The notes below the pieces were generated by a model. That model ran no database searches. It was not told the origin of the DNA and was given only the letters and a program-made list of their open reading frames with translations. Positions 18,745-29,514 of a stretch of 64,000 nucleotides of DNA are shown piece by piece. Every line of letters begins with the position of its first letter. Position 1 is the stretch's first letter. The stretch is taken from assembly GCF_000749845.1 (NCBI RefSeq), contig NZ_JQHM01000001.1, forward strand, positions 806,001-870,000, written 5' to 3'. Both the position numbers and the translations under genes were made by a program. This DNA comes from Pectobacterium betavasculorum. Its GTDB lineage: Bacteria; Pseudomonadota; Gammaproteobacteria; Enterobacterales; Enterobacteriaceae.

Positions 18745-21387
18745 TTAATTATTCGGGGGATTTGGAATCGCCGTCCCCCATTGCCGCCACTCTTTTGGTT
18801 CCTCGTTCCTCAGCAGAAAATGTTTTCCTTCCTGTGCTTTGGGGGCGAGTGGCGTGCTGGGTGGCGTGGCAAAAGCGATACCGCCGCGAATGAATTGCTG
18901 GAAGGTTCCGCTCTTGATGACGCCGCCAACCAGTCCGAATTCCAGGTTGTAACCCGAAGCTTGCCAGAAGACGGAATTATCGCGTACCAGATGCTGATAG
19001 CGTTTGCTGATGCGTAAGGACACGGCAATGCGATCCGACAAGTTGCCTAACGACAGCCCAGTGACTGTACCTACTTCCATACCGCGGAACAGAACCGGCG
19101 TACCCACCTGCAACGCACCCGCTTCTGGCGCATCAACGCTGATATTCAGACCGTCCTGATAGCGAGAATCAGAGATGGTAGCCTGTTGCAGCTCAAAATT
19201 GCGCGTTACTCTGCCGTTACCCGGTTCGACGTTGATATAAGGTTGGAATAGTGTCTCCAGATGATTCACTCCGGCGGCAGAAATTTCTGGCGTGACAACG
19301 GAGAATCGCGTCCCGGAACGGGCGAAACTACGCACGTATTCAGGATAAAGCACGGCCTGAACCAGCACTTCGCTACGTTGTTCGGACAACTTCAGTGAAT
19401 CCAACTGACCGATATCAATGCCCAGATAACGGATCGGCATACCTGGTGCAAGTTTGCTGGCATCGTAAGTGCGTAGAATGATGCGGCTCCCCACAGCACG
19501 CGCCGCCGTTTCGTTGTTGTACAGAACGCGTTTGCCACCTTTAATTTCCGGTGCGCCCTCCAGATTATCAAAACTGATCGCACCTTTAAGCGCACGATTC
19601 AGCGGTGAAGCCTGTACGGTCAGGCCCGACGTATTCAATTGCACTCGGGCTCCGCCTTCTGCCCAGAACACGCTGTTTTCCGTCAACAGTTTGCGATGTT
19701 CAGGACGGATATACACTTCAACTTCAAAGATATCGGCTTTGGGGCGAACTCGCATGATTTCACCCACCTGGAATTTACGGTACAGCACGATAGAACCGTC
19801 CTGAATATCCGGCAGGCTATCGGTCACTAGCGTGAGGGTAGGTGAGGGGGTGGAACCGCGAATACCCTCTTCAGCTTTTTCGATATCGCTGAACAACGGA
19901 TAACGCGCTTGAATCTCGCCTTTGCTACCCGGTAAAACCTGAATGCCGCCGCTAACCCATTCTTGTGCGCTTGCGCCCAGCACTTGAATCCCATCAAGCC
20001 CCATCTTCACATTCACACGGCTGTTAACGATAAATTTGCTGTCGTGGTGCAATAGTTGACGATATTGTGGCTCGATCACCAAAATAAAGCTGACACCTTG
20101 TTCATCCAGCGTGCGCTTCACTACCTGACCGATTTGTACGCCGTGTAGCAGCACGGGTTGACCGCTATCAATGCCGTAACTCTGTGCCGCCGTAAGCTGA
20201 ATGGAAAGCGCGCCGGGTTGAGTGAGCTGCTGTTGCCCGCTATCCAACACGTTAAAGTGCTGGCGCGGTTCACCTTCACCGGGGAGTAACGTCAGCGTTG
20301 GGCCGCTTAGCAAGCGTGACACATTTAGGTCGCTGAGCGAAAGCTGCGGCTTGGACAGTTCGATGCGCGTGCCTTCTCGCATCAGTGAAACGACGGAAGG
20401 ATCGATGATCAGCTCTCCACTGACCTTACCACCATCTGGATTCAACGTGATTTTATTCAGCGTGCCGACTTCTAATCCTTGATACATCAGCGGAGTACGG
20501 CCTTCAGATAGGCTGTCGCCGGAAGGTAAATCCAGCGTGATTTTCACCCCACGCTGGCTTTGTGCCAGATCGGGATACAGGCGATAGGATTGATCTGCCG
20601 CTGCGTCCTCGCTTTCTTCCGGCGAGTCGAATGCGATCGCACCGTTAACTAGTGCCGCCAGATTTTCCATCTCAATTTTTGCGCCACTGACGCTAATGTC
20701 CGCATTAAAGCCGGACACATTCCAGAATCGGCTATTTTTCTTCACCAGATGGGTGAAGCGGCGCTCAACCAGCACGTCAATCATCACCCCGCGGCGATCC
20801 TGAGAAACCATGTAATCGTAGACTTTCCCCACCGGAATTTTACGGTAGTAAACCAGCGAGCCGGTATTCAGTGAACCGAGGTCGTCGGCATGGAGATGAA
20901 TCAGCAATTCTCCCGTATTCACACGATATTTCGGCTGTGTATCCAGCGCGGAGAAGTGCTCTTGCGCCTCGCCCGTACCGGGCATCATACCGATGTAGTT
21001 ACCGCCGACTAGCGCGTCCAACCCTGAAACGCCGGCGAGAGAGGCTTTAGGGGTAACCAGCCAGAACTGCGTGCCGCTGCGTAACGCTTCCTTCATATCG
21101 CTTTTTATACTGGCTTCGACCTGTATGGTGCGCAGGTCTTCGCTGAGCTTAATATTTTGCACTGTGCCGACTTCAACCCCTTGGTAGCGCACTGGCGTAC
21201 GCCCGGCGACAATACCGTCAGCGGAGACGAAATCAATAGTGACCGTTGCACCGCGTTCTTGCTGATTGGTGTAAATCAGCCAGCCTGCAATCATCAACGC
21301 AATCAGCGGCAGTAGCCAAAATGGCGACAGTCGGCGCTTATTCTTCACGGTAGCTTCAATTGGTGTCTCAGGCGTATTATCTTGCAT
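18745..21387 (-). CDS. letB: MCE-family lipid transport tunnel protein LetB (YebT)
   Basis: Forms a long periplasmic tunnel of stacked MCE rings that moves lipids between the two membranes. The 880 residues compare with 877 in E. coli. One N-terminal membrane helix (about 20-40) precedes seven MCE domains. Each is marked by a repeat of the type TPVRYQGVEVG; the seven I see include VYYRKIPVG, LMYQGLEVG, VLLHGVQIG, VLYRKFQVG, IRYLGIDIG and VLFRGMEVG. It is 2 bp after letA, so the pair is coupled. Confidence 0.95.
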   Translation of the reverse strand: MQDNTPETPIEATVKNKRRLSPFWLLPLIALMIAGWLIYTNQQERGATVTIDFVSADGIVAGRTPVRYQGVEVGTVQNIKLSEDLRTIQVEASIKSDMKEALRSGTQFWLVTPKASLAGVSGLDALVGGNYIGMMPGTGEAQEHFSALDTQPKYRVNTGELLIHLHADDLGSLNTGSLVYYRKIPVGKVYDYMVSQDRRGVMIDVLVERRFTHLVKKNSRFWNVSGFNADISVSGAKIEMENLAALVNGAIAFDSPEESEDAAADQSYRLYPDLAQSQRGVKITLDLPSGDSLSEGRTPLMYQGLEVGTLNKITLNPDGGKVSGELIIDPSVVSLMREGTRIELSKPQLSLSDLNVSRLLSGPTLTLLPGEGEPRQHFNVLDSGQQQLTQPGALSIQLTAAQSYGIDSGQPVLLHGVQIGQVVKRTLDEQGVSFILVIEPQYRQLLHHDSKFIVNSRVNVKMGLDGIQVLGASAQEWVSGGIQVLPGSKGEIQARYPLFSDIEKAEEGIRGSTPSPTLTLVTDSLPDIQDGSIVLYRKFQVGEIMRVRPKADIFEVEVYIRPEHRKLLTENSVFWAEGGARVQLNTSGLTVQASPLNRALKGAISFDNLEGAPEIKGGKRVLYNNETAARAVGSRIILRTYDASKLAPGMPIRYLGIDIGQLDSLKLSEQRSEVLVQAVLYPEYVRSFARSGTRFSVVTPEISAAGVNHLETLFQPYINVEPGNGRVTRNFELQQATISDSRYQDGLNISVDAPEAGALQVGTPVLFRGMEVGTVTGLSLGNLSDRIAVSLRISKRYQHLVRDNSVFWQASGYNLEFGLVGGVIKSGTFQQFIRGGIAFATPPSTPLAPKAQEGKHFLLRNEEPKEWRQWGTAIPNPPNN

Positions 21388-21389
21388 TG

Positions 21390-22670
21390 TTATTCCACAT
21401 CAGTGTTGTCCCACATCAGTCGGCTATCCAGCCATTCAACGGCAAGGATAGTGAGAATCACCGCTGCGCCAAAATAAAAGGCAGCAGGCCCCATAGTGAA
21501 AGCGAGTAATTGATCGCGGTTGACGAGCGACATCGTCAGTGCAATCACAAATAAATCGAGCATGGACCAGCGCCCGATCCAACGGATAACGCGCAGCATC
21601 TTCATGCGCATCATTATGTTACCTTCTGACCGGAGATGGATACTCACCAACAACCCGAACAGCACAATAACTTTAGTCAACGGCACCAGAATACTCGCGA
21701 TAAAGACCACCAGCGCCACCGGAACATTACCTGACGCGAGTGACATAATTCCGGAAAAAATCGTGTCCTCCGTGCGTGCACCGTTGACATAAATAATGGA
21801 TATGGGCAACAGATTCGCGGGGAACAGTAAAATTATAGAAGCGATGAGCGCAGCCCAGGATTTTTGCAGGCTTTGCCGCTGACGTACGCGCAGCGGAATA
21901 TGGCAACGGGGGCAGCGACCCCATTTGTCAGGTGAACTGGTGAAATGGCAGGAAAGGCAGATTCGATAGCGATCCGGTGAAATTAACGGCCTCATGCGCG
22001 GATAAAACCGCTGCCAAAGCTGGTCGGTATTTAAGTGGATCAGCGTTAACAGGCTTAAGATCATCAGTGCCAGAAAGGCCACCAGCCCGATCCCCACATG
22101 AACATCCGCGAACTCACGGACTTTAATCGCGGCGACGGCCATACCGACCAGATAAATATCCAGCATCATCCACTCTTTTAGCCGTTGCAACATGAGCAGA
22201 ATAGGACGCAGATTCATCCCGATTCGGGGAGCGAAAAACAGGTACAACAGAGAGAAAACTAGCGTGAGCGGCGCACCAACGGTACAGAAGGCGACCATAC
22301 TGGCCGTGAGCGGGTGGCCCTGGCGGGTTATTTGCCAAATACCTTCAAACAGGCTGGCATTGATCGTGACACCCAGCAGGCGAATGCTGATTAGCGGTTC
22401 GGTAAAGGCAAACGGCATCAGGACCAGCATAGCGACGGCCATCGCAGCAAGCCGGGAAATGGTCCAATCTCTGCCTGAGCTGACTTTGGCATCACAGCGC
22501 GGGCAATTGGCTGTTTGAGTCCGCTTCAACTGCGGCAGCGCAAAAAAGGCATCACATTCCGGGCAGCGATGATAACGATCTATTGTGGATTCGGTGCTCT
22601 CTGCGCCACCCGTTAGCGGCGGTCGGGGAGAGGAAAACGGCGCAGGACTGACTATATTATGTATTTTCAT
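21390..22670 (-). CDS. letA: PqiA-like membrane partner LetA (YebS)
   Basis: Inner-membrane partner of LetB. It has two zinc-ribbon modules (CPECDAFF with CPRCDAKV, and CLSCHFTS with CPRCHIPL), each followed by several membrane helices, as in PqiA. I take the start as ATG 22670 ([12 protein letters not shown], 426 residues, E. coli 427) because AGGA lies just before it. The frame is open to an ATG at 22730, which would give 446 residues. It overlaps no other gene and is directly followed by letB. Confidence 0.92.
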   Translation of the reverse strand: MKIHNIVSPAPFSSPRPPLTGGAESTESTIDRYHRCPECDAFFALPQLKRTQTANCPRCDAKVSSGRDWTISRLAAMAVAMLVLMPFAFTEPLISIRLLGVTINASLFEGIWQITRQGHPLTASMVAFCTVGAPLTLVFSLLYLFFAPRIGMNLRPILLMLQRLKEWMMLDIYLVGMAVAAIKVREFADVHVGIGLVAFLALMILSLLTLIHLNTDQLWQRFYPRMRPLISPDRYRICLSCHFTSSPDKWGRCPRCHIPLRVRQRQSLQKSWAALIASIILLFPANLLPISIIYVNGARTEDTIFSGIMSLASGNVPVALVVFIASILVPLTKVIVLFGLLVSIHLRSEGNIMMRMKMLRVIRWIGRWSMLDLFVIALTMSLVNRDQLLAFTMGPAAFYFGAAVILTILAVEWLDSRLMWDNTDVE

Positions 22671-22962
22671 CTTTCCTGCGATCCGGTAAAAGGTGTCGAG
22701 TCCCGTTATCCTCATGGATAACATACTCACAGCTATTCAGTGTAACTGAATGATAAATTCATAAAAGGGTATGATCTCTGAGCGAGGTTATTTTGCTGGT
22801 GGAAATAGCACGATATGCACGATAACGATACCGTAAAGCGGATGATTCTTCGCGCGAAGGCGCTAATCTTATGGCATTCTGTAATAGATGCTTATGCAGT
22901 CTGTGTGGGATCCTTCCGCACGGTGTTGAAAAGACAACGATATACTTTATGAATAAACAAGC

Positions 22963-23469
22963 ATGAATAAACAGGAATTTTATCAGGATCTCATTCGCGA
23001 TATGTCATCGCTCATCGCGGATGAAAACCGTTTTATTACGATTTTATCAAACAGCAGTGCGCTGCTGTTTGAGCGCTTGGATGGGGTTAACTGGGCAGGG
23101 TTCTACCTGTTGGATAACGATACGCTTTTTCTCGGACCGTTTCAGGGCAATGTTGCCTGTGTACGTATTCCGGTTGGTAAAGGTGTATGCGGTGCGGCAA
23201 TAGCTGAAAATCGCATTCAGCGTGTGGATGATGTTCATGCGTTCCCAGGTCATATCGCCTGTGATGCCGCGAGTAATGCTGAAATTGTGCTACCGCTTAT
23301 CGTTAACGGGCAACCGATTGGCGTTCTGGATATTGACAGTACTCTTTATCAGCGCTTTGACGCCGCTGATGAAGAAGGGCTGAAGGCCGTGGTGAGCGTA
23401 CTTTGTGCTCAACTGGAAGTGAGCGATGTGATGACATTCATCAATTCTCTCACGTTGAGACAAGGTTAA
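22963..23469 (+). CDS. msrC: Free methionine-(R)-sulfoxide reductase
   Basis: GAF-domain enzyme (YebR, fRMsr) that repairs free methionine-R-sulfoxide. The 168 residues compare with 165 in E. coli. The redox cysteines lie in NVACVRIPVGKGVCGAAI and HIACDAASN, and the floor of the pocket is in EIVLPLIVNGQPIGVLDIDS. It diverges from letA and precedes proQ by 84 bp. Confidence 0.94.
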   Translation: MNKQEFYQDLIRDMSSLIADENRFITILSNSSALLFERLDGVNWAGFYLLDNDTLFLGPFQGNVACVRIPVGKGVCGAAIAENRIQRVDDVHAFPGHIACDAASNAEIVLPLIVNGQPIGVLDIDSTLYQRFDAADEEGLKAVVSVLCAQLEVSDVMTFINSLTLRQG

Positions 23470-23553
23470 CGTGGCAATTGCCGATGGCGTCATTATAATG
23501 ACGCCTGTTCATGCCTGCGCCGGTTGGCAAACCCGTTGTAATCAGGAAATTTC

Positions 23554-24327
23554 ATGGAAAATCAACCTAAGTTGAACAGTAGTAAAGAAGTCATTGCCTT
23601 TTTGGCAGAGCGGTTCCCGCTTTGTTTCACCACTGAAGGTGAAACTCGTCCGTTAAAAATCGGTATTTTTCAAGATCTTGTTGAGCGTGTACCGGAGTCC
23701 GATAACGTCAGTAAGACGCAATTGCGCTCTGCGCTGCGCCTTTACACCTCAAGCTGGCGATATCTGTACGGTGTAAAATTGGGTGCTCAACGCGTCGATC
23801 TGGACGGTAATCCGTGCGGCGAGTTGGAACAGCAGCATGTCGATCATGCCCGTAAGCAGTTGGAAGAAGCAAAAGCGCGAGTCCAGGCTCAGCGTGCTGA
23901 GCAACTGGCGAAAAAACGTGAAGCAGCCGGAGAAACGGCAGAAGCAGCGCGTACCCCTCGTCCTGCTCAGAAACGTGCCCCGCGACGCGATGGTTCAAAC
24001 AATCCATCTCGAAGCAATGCGTCTCAAAACCCAGCATCTCGAAACAGCGCATCGCGTCAATCTCGTCAGCCTTCTTCCGGCCAATCGCAGTCCTCTTCTC
24101 AGCAATCAGCCAATGCTCAATCGCGGCAGGACAAACCTGTTAGCCATGAGCGTCAGCGGGTTGCGGTTACGGATGTTTCCAAACTGCAAATCGGTCAGGA
24201 AATCAAAGTCAGAGCCGGCAAAGACGCCATGGATGCCACCGTGCTTGAAATTGCCAAAGGCGAGGTCAGAGTGCAATTGGCTTCTGGACTGGCAATGATT
24301 GTACGCGCAGAACATTTGCAGTTCTGA
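23554..24327 (+). CDS. proQ: RNA chaperone ProQ
   Basis: FinO-domain RNA chaperone that binds structured sRNAs and 3' ends, named for its effect on ProP. The 257 residues exceed the 232 of E. coli. The FinO domain occupies about residues 1-125 ([35 protein letters not shown]). The linker is long and rich in Gln, Ser, Asn and Arg (about 130-200) and explains the extra length. The C-terminal Tudor/KOW-like domain is near 205-257 ([20 protein letters not shown]). prc follows 19 bp later. Confidence 0.95.
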   Translation: MENQPKLNSSKEVIAFLAERFPLCFTTEGETRPLKIGIFQDLVERVPESDNVSKTQLRSALRLYTSSWRYLYGVKLGAQRVDLDGNPCGELEQQHVDHARKQLEEAKARVQAQRAEQLAKKREAAGETAEAARTPRPAQKRAPRRDGSNNPSRSNASQNPASRNSASRQSRQPSSGQSQSSSQQSANAQSRQDKPVSHERQRVAVTDVSKLQIGQEIKVRAGKDAMDATVLEIAKGEVRVQLASGLAMIVRAEHLQF

Positions 24328-24346
24328 TACGGAGGCCAGCCTGGGC

Positions 24347-26362
24347 ATGAACAACTTAGTCAGAATAACCGCCATTGCAGGCTTACTGCTGGCGGGCTCT
24401 AGTTTTGCAAATGAAAACATTACACGTGTTGAACAGATTCCTCAGCTCCATCAGGAACCTCAACATGCAACCGTTAGCGACAGGGTGGCCTCACGTTTCC
24501 TGCGTTCGCATTATCGCCAGTTTATGCTGGACGCGCAGTTCTCTGAGAAAATTTTCAATCGCTACCTCAACATGCTGGACTACAGCCACAACGTGCTGTT
24601 GGCCTCTGATGTAGCGCAATTTTCCGGGCAAAAAAACCAGTTGGGCGAGGCGTTGAAATCCGGTCAACTGGATATTCCATACGCGTTGTACAATTTGGCG
24701 CAGAAGCGTCGGTTTGAGCGTTTCCAATATGCGCTGTCGCTGCTGGATAAACCGGTCAGTCTGACGGGCAATGATACGTTTGAGCTCGATCGCAGCAAAG
24801 CCCCTTGGCCGCAAAACGCGGGTGAACTTAACCGCCTGTGGGATGCCAAGGTAAAATATGACTGGCTCAGCCTAAAGCTGACCGGTAAAGATGATAAAGA
24901 CATTAAAGAGACGCTGACCAAGCGTTACCAGTTTGCGATTCGCCGTTTGGCGCAGAGCAACAGCGAAGATGTCTTCCAACTCGTCATGAACGCCTTTGCG
25001 CGTGAAATTGACCCGCATACCAGCTACCTGTCACCGCGTAATACCGAGCAATTCAATACCGAAATGAGCCTGTCGCTCGAAGGGATTGGTGCGGTATTGC
25101 AGATGGATGATGACTACACCATGATTAATTCCATGGTGCCAGGCGGTCCGGCAGCGAAAAGCAAAAACATTACCGTTGGTGACCGTGTGGTTGGCGTAGG
25201 CCAAAGCGGCAAACCGATGGTGGATGTTATCGGCTGGCGTCTGGATGATGTGGTCGCACTGATCAAAGGGCCGAAAGGCAGTAAGGTGCGTTTGGAAATT
25301 CTGCCGGCTGGCAAAGGGACGAAAACCCGCATTGTTACGCTGACGCGTGAACGTATTCGCCTTGAAGACCGCGCGGTTAAGATGTCCGTCAAGACGGTCG
25401 GAAAAGATAAAGTCGGCGTGCTGGATATCCCCGGTTTCTATGTTGGGTTGACGGATGACGTCAAAGTTCAGCTCCAGAAACTGGAAAAACAGAACGTCAG
25501 CAGCGTCGTGATTGACTTGCGGACTAACGGCGGTGGTGCGTTGACGGAAGCGGTAGGGCTTTCCGGTCTGTTTATCCCAAGTGGCCCTGTGGTTCAGGTC
25601 CGCGATAATAATGGCAAAGTGCGCGAAGACAGCGACACTGACAGTATTGTGTATTACAAGGGGCCGCTGGTGGTGCTGGTAGACCGCTTCAGTGCTTCCG
25701 CTTCCGAGATCTTCGCAGCGGCGATGCAGGATTATGGTCGTGCACTGATCGTGGGTGAGCCGACGTTTGGTAAAGGCACCGTACAGCAGTATCGTTCTCT
25801 GAATCGGATTTACGATCAGATGCTGCGCCCTGACTGGCCTGCGCTGGGTTCCGTGCAATACACGATTCAGAAGTTTTATCGCATTGACGGTGGCAGTACT
25901 CAGATGAAAGGTGTGACGCCTGACGTGATGATGCCAACGGGCACCGAGACGGTAGATACTGGTGAGAAGTTTGAAGATAACGCGCTACCGTGGGACAGCA
26001 TCAAAGCGGCTAACTACATCAAGAGCGGCGATCTGAAGGCGCTGATTAGCACACTGAATGAGCATCATCAGGAACGTATCGCCAAAGATCCTGAGTTCCA
26101 GTACGTCGCGCAGGATATTGCCCGCTACAACGCGATGAAGGATAAGCGCAACCTCGTGTCGCTCAATCTTGCTCAGCGTGAGAAAGAGAATGACGACGAT
26201 GAAGCGATGCGTCTCAACCGGATCAACGATCGACTGGCGAGAGAAGGTAAAAAACCGCTCAAATCGCTGGAAGATTTGCCGAAAGATTATCAGGCTCCCG
26301 ATCCTTATCTGGATGAAACGGTAAAAATCGCTAACGACTTGGCGCAAGAACAGAAAGAGTAA
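24347..26362 (+). CDS. prc: Tail-specific periplasmic protease Prc
   Basis: Carboxy-terminal processing protease that matures FtsI and, with NlpI, degrades MepS. From MNNLVRITAIAGLLLAGSSF, a signal peptide, it is 671 residues (E. coli 682). The PDZ domain lies around 230-310. The Ser-Lys dyad is S451 (FSASASEIFAAAMQ) and K476 (EPTFGKGTVQQ). A GGAGG site lies 11 bases before the start. In E. coli htpX follows; it is not found here. Confidence 0.95.
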   Translation: MNNLVRITAIAGLLLAGSSFANENITRVEQIPQLHQEPQHATVSDRVASRFLRSHYRQFMLDAQFSEKIFNRYLNMLDYSHNVLLASDVAQFSGQKNQLGEALKSGQLDIPYALYNLAQKRRFERFQYALSLLDKPVSLTGNDTFELDRSKAPWPQNAGELNRLWDAKVKYDWLSLKLTGKDDKDIKETLTKRYQFAIRRLAQSNSEDVFQLVMNAFAREIDPHTSYLSPRNTEQFNTEMSLSLEGIGAVLQMDDDYTMINSMVPGGPAAKSKNITVGDRVVGVGQSGKPMVDVIGWRLDDVVALIKGPKGSKVRLEILPAGKGTKTRIVTLTRERIRLEDRAVKMSVKTVGKDKVGVLDIPGFYVGLTDDVKVQLQKLEKQNVSSVVIDLRTNGGGALTEAVGLSGLFIPSGPVVQVRDNNGKVREDSDTDSIVYYKGPLVVLVDRFSASASEIFAAAMQDYGRALIVGEPTFGKGTVQQYRSLNRIYDQMLRPDWPALGSVQYTIQKFYRIDGGSTQMKGVTPDVMMPTGTETVDTGEKFEDNALPWDSIKAANYIKSGDLKALISTLNEHHQERIAKDPEFQYVAQDIARYNAMKDKRNLVSLNLAQREKENDDDEAMRLNRINDRLAREGKKPLKSLEDLPKDYQAPDPYLDETVKIANDLAQEQKE

Positions 26363-26401
26363 TACGCTAACGTCGTTCTGATCGTCTTTTGACCGTACTC
26401 A

Positions 26402-26440
26402 AGCGCCCTGTTGGTCTATCTGACAGGGCGCTTTGCTTTA
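26402..26440 (+). terminator. Terminator of prc
   Basis: AGCGCCCTGT (26402-26411) pairs with ACAGGGCGCT (26423-26432), followed by TTGCTTT. It lies 40 bp past prc. Confidence 0.75.
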
Positions 26441-26479
26441 GATATGGCAGGATGGTGGCGCTACTCCGCCAATGGTGGA

Positions 26480-26740
26480 TTAACGAATCTTGGTAGGCGA
26501 ACAGCCAAAGCGGTTTTTAAACTGTTCGGAAAAACGAGCCGAGGATTTATACCCGCAGGCCTCAGCCAGACGTTGCATACTCCATGACGTCGTCTGTACC
26601 AGCATCATCGCGTGCTGCATCCGCGTCTCTAACAACAGCACGTCAAAACGCGTCTGCTCGGCGGATAGTCTCCTACGTAGCGTGGCGACCATACCGCTGT
26701 AGCGGCTGGCCTGATGGCAAACGCCAGTCCGTCTCTGCAA
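26480..26740 (-). pseudogene. AraC-family regulator remnant (C-terminal HTH only)
   Basis: About 86 residues that match the second half of an AraC/XylS DNA-binding domain: LLLETRMQHAMMLVQTTSWS, QRLAEACGYKSSARFSEQFK and the ending RFGCSPTKIR. The effector domain and the first helix of the HTH are missing upstream, where no in-frame match continues. A full regulator is usually 250-300 residues, so this is a decayed remnant. It is flanked by prc and the PEBP-like gene, with no known dependency on either. Confidence 0.7.
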
Positions 26741-26776
26741 TCAGAGACGGAGAAGCAGGGCGTAACGCAGTCACAC

Positions 26777-27409
26777 TCATAGCAATTGAGGATTCAGCGT
26801 ATACAGTCCGGTTAATTTCGCTTCCGCCAATACAGGCGCGTTAGCGAGCGCTGCGCGGACATTCGCCCCGTTAATCTCACCTTCTATGGCTAAAGAAGGC
26901 GTTGCGAGCGCGTAAAGTGTGAAAATGTAGTGATGAACCAGCGCATCGTTCCACGGCGGGCAAGGGCCATCATAGCCATAGTAAGTGCCTTTCATCTGCT
27001 CGTCGGCGTCAAACCAGGCGGTGTAATCATTGATGCCGTGTCGGAGTCCTATTGGTGCAGTTGGACCTGTTTTTCCACGCGGAGTAATGCTATCTGAATG
27101 CGAGGCTGCTGCGATTTCGCTGACGCTGGCTGGAATATCCAGCAATAGCCAATGATAGAAATCGACACGTGGCAGAGAGGCGCTAACCTCGCAGCCTTCC
27201 TGATTCACATCGTCACCACGGCTGGGTACATCTGGGTCGTGACAGATCAACACAAAAGACTGTGTCCCTTCAGGAGCGCCGTGCCAGGCAAGATGGGGAT
27301 TATGATTAGAAGACAGCGCAATGTGATTGTTTGCATCCGGAATGGCAAAGGCAAACTCACCTGGGATATTTTCGCCGTCCTGAAAACTATGGCTGGAGAG
27401 TTGTAGCAT
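26777..27409 (-). CDS. YbhB/YbcL-family PEBP-like protein
   Basis: 210-residue member of the phosphatidylethanolamine-binding / Raf-kinase-inhibitor family. Family motifs are visible: HNPHLAWHGAPEGTQSFVLI, the ligand-site CHDPDVPS, FYHWLLLDIP, and YDGPCPPWNDALVHHYIF with the conserved His. It has no signal peptide, so it is cytoplasmic. The cellular role of bacterial members is unsettled. It stands alone, with the potD terminator upstream of it. Confidence 0.88.
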   Translation of the reverse strand: MLQLSSHSFQDGENIPGEFAFAIPDANNHIALSSNHNPHLAWHGAPEGTQSFVLICHDPDVPSRGDDVNQEGCEVSASLPRVDFYHWLLLDIPASVSEIAAASHSDSITPRGKTGPTAPIGLRHGINDYTAWFDADEQMKGTYYGYDGPCPPWNDALVHHYIFTLYALATPSLAIEGEINGANVRAALANAPVLAEAKLTGLYTLNPQLL

Positions 27410-27551
27410 GGTGATGCACCTATCGTGATTCTTATGCGTGTTGAATCATTATAGAAGAAGCTGTGCGAAATTATTTTCCTAATACCGTCAGGATAATGCT
27501 TTTAGCTGTCAATTTGATGGCTTGAGGTGGTATTGCTTGCCCTGCAATATG

Positions 27552-27579
27552 AAAAATCGGCTTCCGATAAAGGAAGCCG
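27552..27579 (-). terminator. Terminator of the pot operon
   Basis: On the minus strand CGGCTTCC pairs with GGAAGCCG around a six-base loop and is followed by ATTTTTC. It lies 38 bp past the potD stop codon. Confidence 0.8.
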
Positions 27580-27616
27580 CTGTGGTTTAGTCGATAAGTA
27601 TCACGGTATCTCGCGA

Positions 27617-28660
27617 TTAACGACCGGCTTTTAGCTGCTGAAAATAGGTTTCATACAGCGTGCTGGCGCTGCCAACGTCGTTCTGCCATTCGCCTTTGGC
27701 GATGGTTTCATCATCTGGATACAGCGTTTTGTCACCTGATACCTCCGGCGGAAGTAATTTTTTCGCCGCCAGATTTGGCGTTGGATAGCCGATAGTTTCC
27801 GCAACCTGCGCCGCGACTTCCGGGCGCAGCAGGAAATCGATCAGTTTCATTGCACCGTCAACGTTTTTGGCGTTGGCCGGAATAGCCAGGCTGTCCATCC
27901 AGAAGATACCGCCTTCTTTTGGCCAGATGACATCAAGCGGTGTTCCGGCTTGACGCGCTACATAGGCAGAACCATTCCATACCATACCCAAATTCACTTC
28001 ACCCTCAATGAACGGGTTGCCGGGATTATCCGAATTGAACGTCAGCACGTTTGGCATTAAGGCTCGTAACTCTTTATAGGCCGCCTCAATCTCTTTGGGG
28101 TCGGTAGTGTTCGCGGAGTAACCCAGTTTACGCAGGGAGATTTGGAACACTTCACGTGCGTCGTCCGTCAGCAGCAGGCTATTTTTGTATTTTGTATTCC
28201 ACAGATCGGCCCAACTGGTGACGCTGGCAGGGTCAATCTCTTCATGATTAATGCCAATCGCCGTTGCTCCCCAGATATAGGGAATAGAGTAGTCGTTGTT
28301 TGGATCGAAAGATTTGTGCAGCAGGTTCGGGTCGAGATTATGGAAGTTACTGAGCTTGCTGGTATCAATCTTTTGCAGCATGCCTTCTTTGCTCATCTTG
28401 GAGATGAAATAGGTCGAAGGAACGACCAGATCATAGGCACTGTCTTGATAGGTTTTCAGCTTGGCATACATGCTCTCATTGGATTCATAGGTGGAGTAAA
28501 TCACCTTGATGCCCGTTTCTTTAGTGAACTGTTCCAATAGACCCGGCGGCACGTATTCGGTCCAATTATAAAAATAGAGCGTTTTGCCGTCGTTGGCATT
28601 GGCGGCACTGATGCTGAACGCCATCGCGCACGCTGCCAGTAGGTGTGGCCACTTTTTCAT
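27617..28660 (-). CDS. potD: Spermidine/putrescine-binding protein PotD
   Basis: Periplasmic solute-binding protein of the PotABCD polyamine importer. It is 347 residues (E. coli 348) with a signal peptide ending SAANA. Polyamine-pocket segments are conserved: YFYNWTEYVPPGLL, STYFISKM, PYIWGATAIGIN and GGIFWMDSLAIPANA. It is the last gene of the operon, 77 bp after potC. Confidence 0.96.
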   Translation of the reverse strand: MKKWPHLLAACAMAFSISAANANDGKTLYFYNWTEYVPPGLLEQFTKETGIKVIYSTYESNESMYAKLKTYQDSAYDLVVPSTYFISKMSKEGMLQKIDTSKLSNFHNLDPNLLHKSFDPNNDYSIPYIWGATAIGINHEEIDPASVTSWADLWNTKYKNSLLLTDDAREVFQISLRKLGYSANTTDPKEIEAAYKELRALMPNVLTFNSDNPGNPFIEGEVNLGMVWNGSAYVARQAGTPLDVIWPKEGGIFWMDSLAIPANAKNVDGAMKLIDFLLRPEVAAQVAETIGYPTPNLAAKKLLPPEVSGDKTLYPDDETIAKGEWQNDVGSASTLYETYFQQLKAGR

Positions 28661-28737
28661 TATGTTTACCTCCTTACAAGTCCCAAAGGTTATATCAGCA
28701 GATATAAAATAACGGTATTTATCGTCGCGCTAACATC

Positions 28738-29514
28738 TTACTTTTTGGTGCGGTCGCGTAAAATTAGCTGACTACTGAGCACGAGCACGAGCGAAAGAAT
28801 CAGTAGGATCGTCGCCAGCGCGTTGACTTCCGGGGATACGCCGACCTTCACCATCGAGTAAATCTTCAAGGGCAGAATTTCATACGCGGGCCCGGTGACA
28901 AATGAAGAAACCACCACGTCATCCATCGACAGCGTAAAGCTGAGTAGCCAACTGGCGGCCACTGCGGGCATTGCCAGCGGCAGAATAATCTTGCGCAGAA
29001 TAATCACTTCGCTGGCACCCAAATCGCGCGCGGCTTCCAGCATCCGCACGTCAAAACCTTTCAGACGCGAGTAGACGGTCACCACCACAAACGGCAGACA
29101 GAAAGTAATATGGGAAAACAGCAGCGACCAGAACCCGAGCGAGATACCCAGCAGCATAAAGAGTACCAGCAGCGAAATTGCCATCACAATATCCGGCGAC
29201 ATCATCACCACGAACAGCATGCCGCCGACAAAAGGCTTGCCGCGAAAACGGTAGCGATACAGTGCCACGGCCGTCAGAGAGCCAATCAGCGTGGCAAACG
29301 TCGCGGAAAACACCGCCATCGTCAGTGAGTGCTGTGCGGCCTGAAGCAAGCTGTCGTTGTTCATCAGTAGCCGATACCAATCCAGCGTAAATCCCTGCCA
29401 GTTGATGCCAAAACGCGCCTGATTAAACGAATTCACGATCAGAATAATGATTGGAATATACAGATAAGCGTAAATGATGGACATAAATCCACCGCGGATT
29501 AAGCGTCCAGTCAT
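28738..29514 (-). CDS. potC: Polyamine ABC permease PotC
   Basis: Inner-membrane permease with six predicted helices, 258 residues. The start [20 protein letters not shown] matches E. coli PotC. The EAA loop that contacts PotA is visible as [20 protein letters not shown]. Its start overlaps the potB stop by four bases (ATGA), indicating coupled translation. Confidence 0.95.
   Translation of the reverse strand: MTGRLIRGGFMSIIYAYLYIPIIILIVNSFNQARFGINWQGFTLDWYRLLMNNDSLLQAAQHSLTMAVFSATFATLIGSLTAVALYRYRFRGKPFVGGMLFVVMMSPDIVMAISLLVLFMLLGISLGFWSLLFSHITFCLPFVVVTVYSRLKGFDVRMLEAARDLGASEVIILRKIILPLAMPAVAASWLLSFTLSMDDVVVSSFVTGPAYEILPLKIYSMVKVGVSPEVNALATILLILSLVLVLSSQLILRDRTKK

Noticed and set aside
26363..27409. 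htpX expected after prc
   Set aside because: No metalloprotease-like frame is present; only the AraC remnant and the PEBP-like gene occur there.
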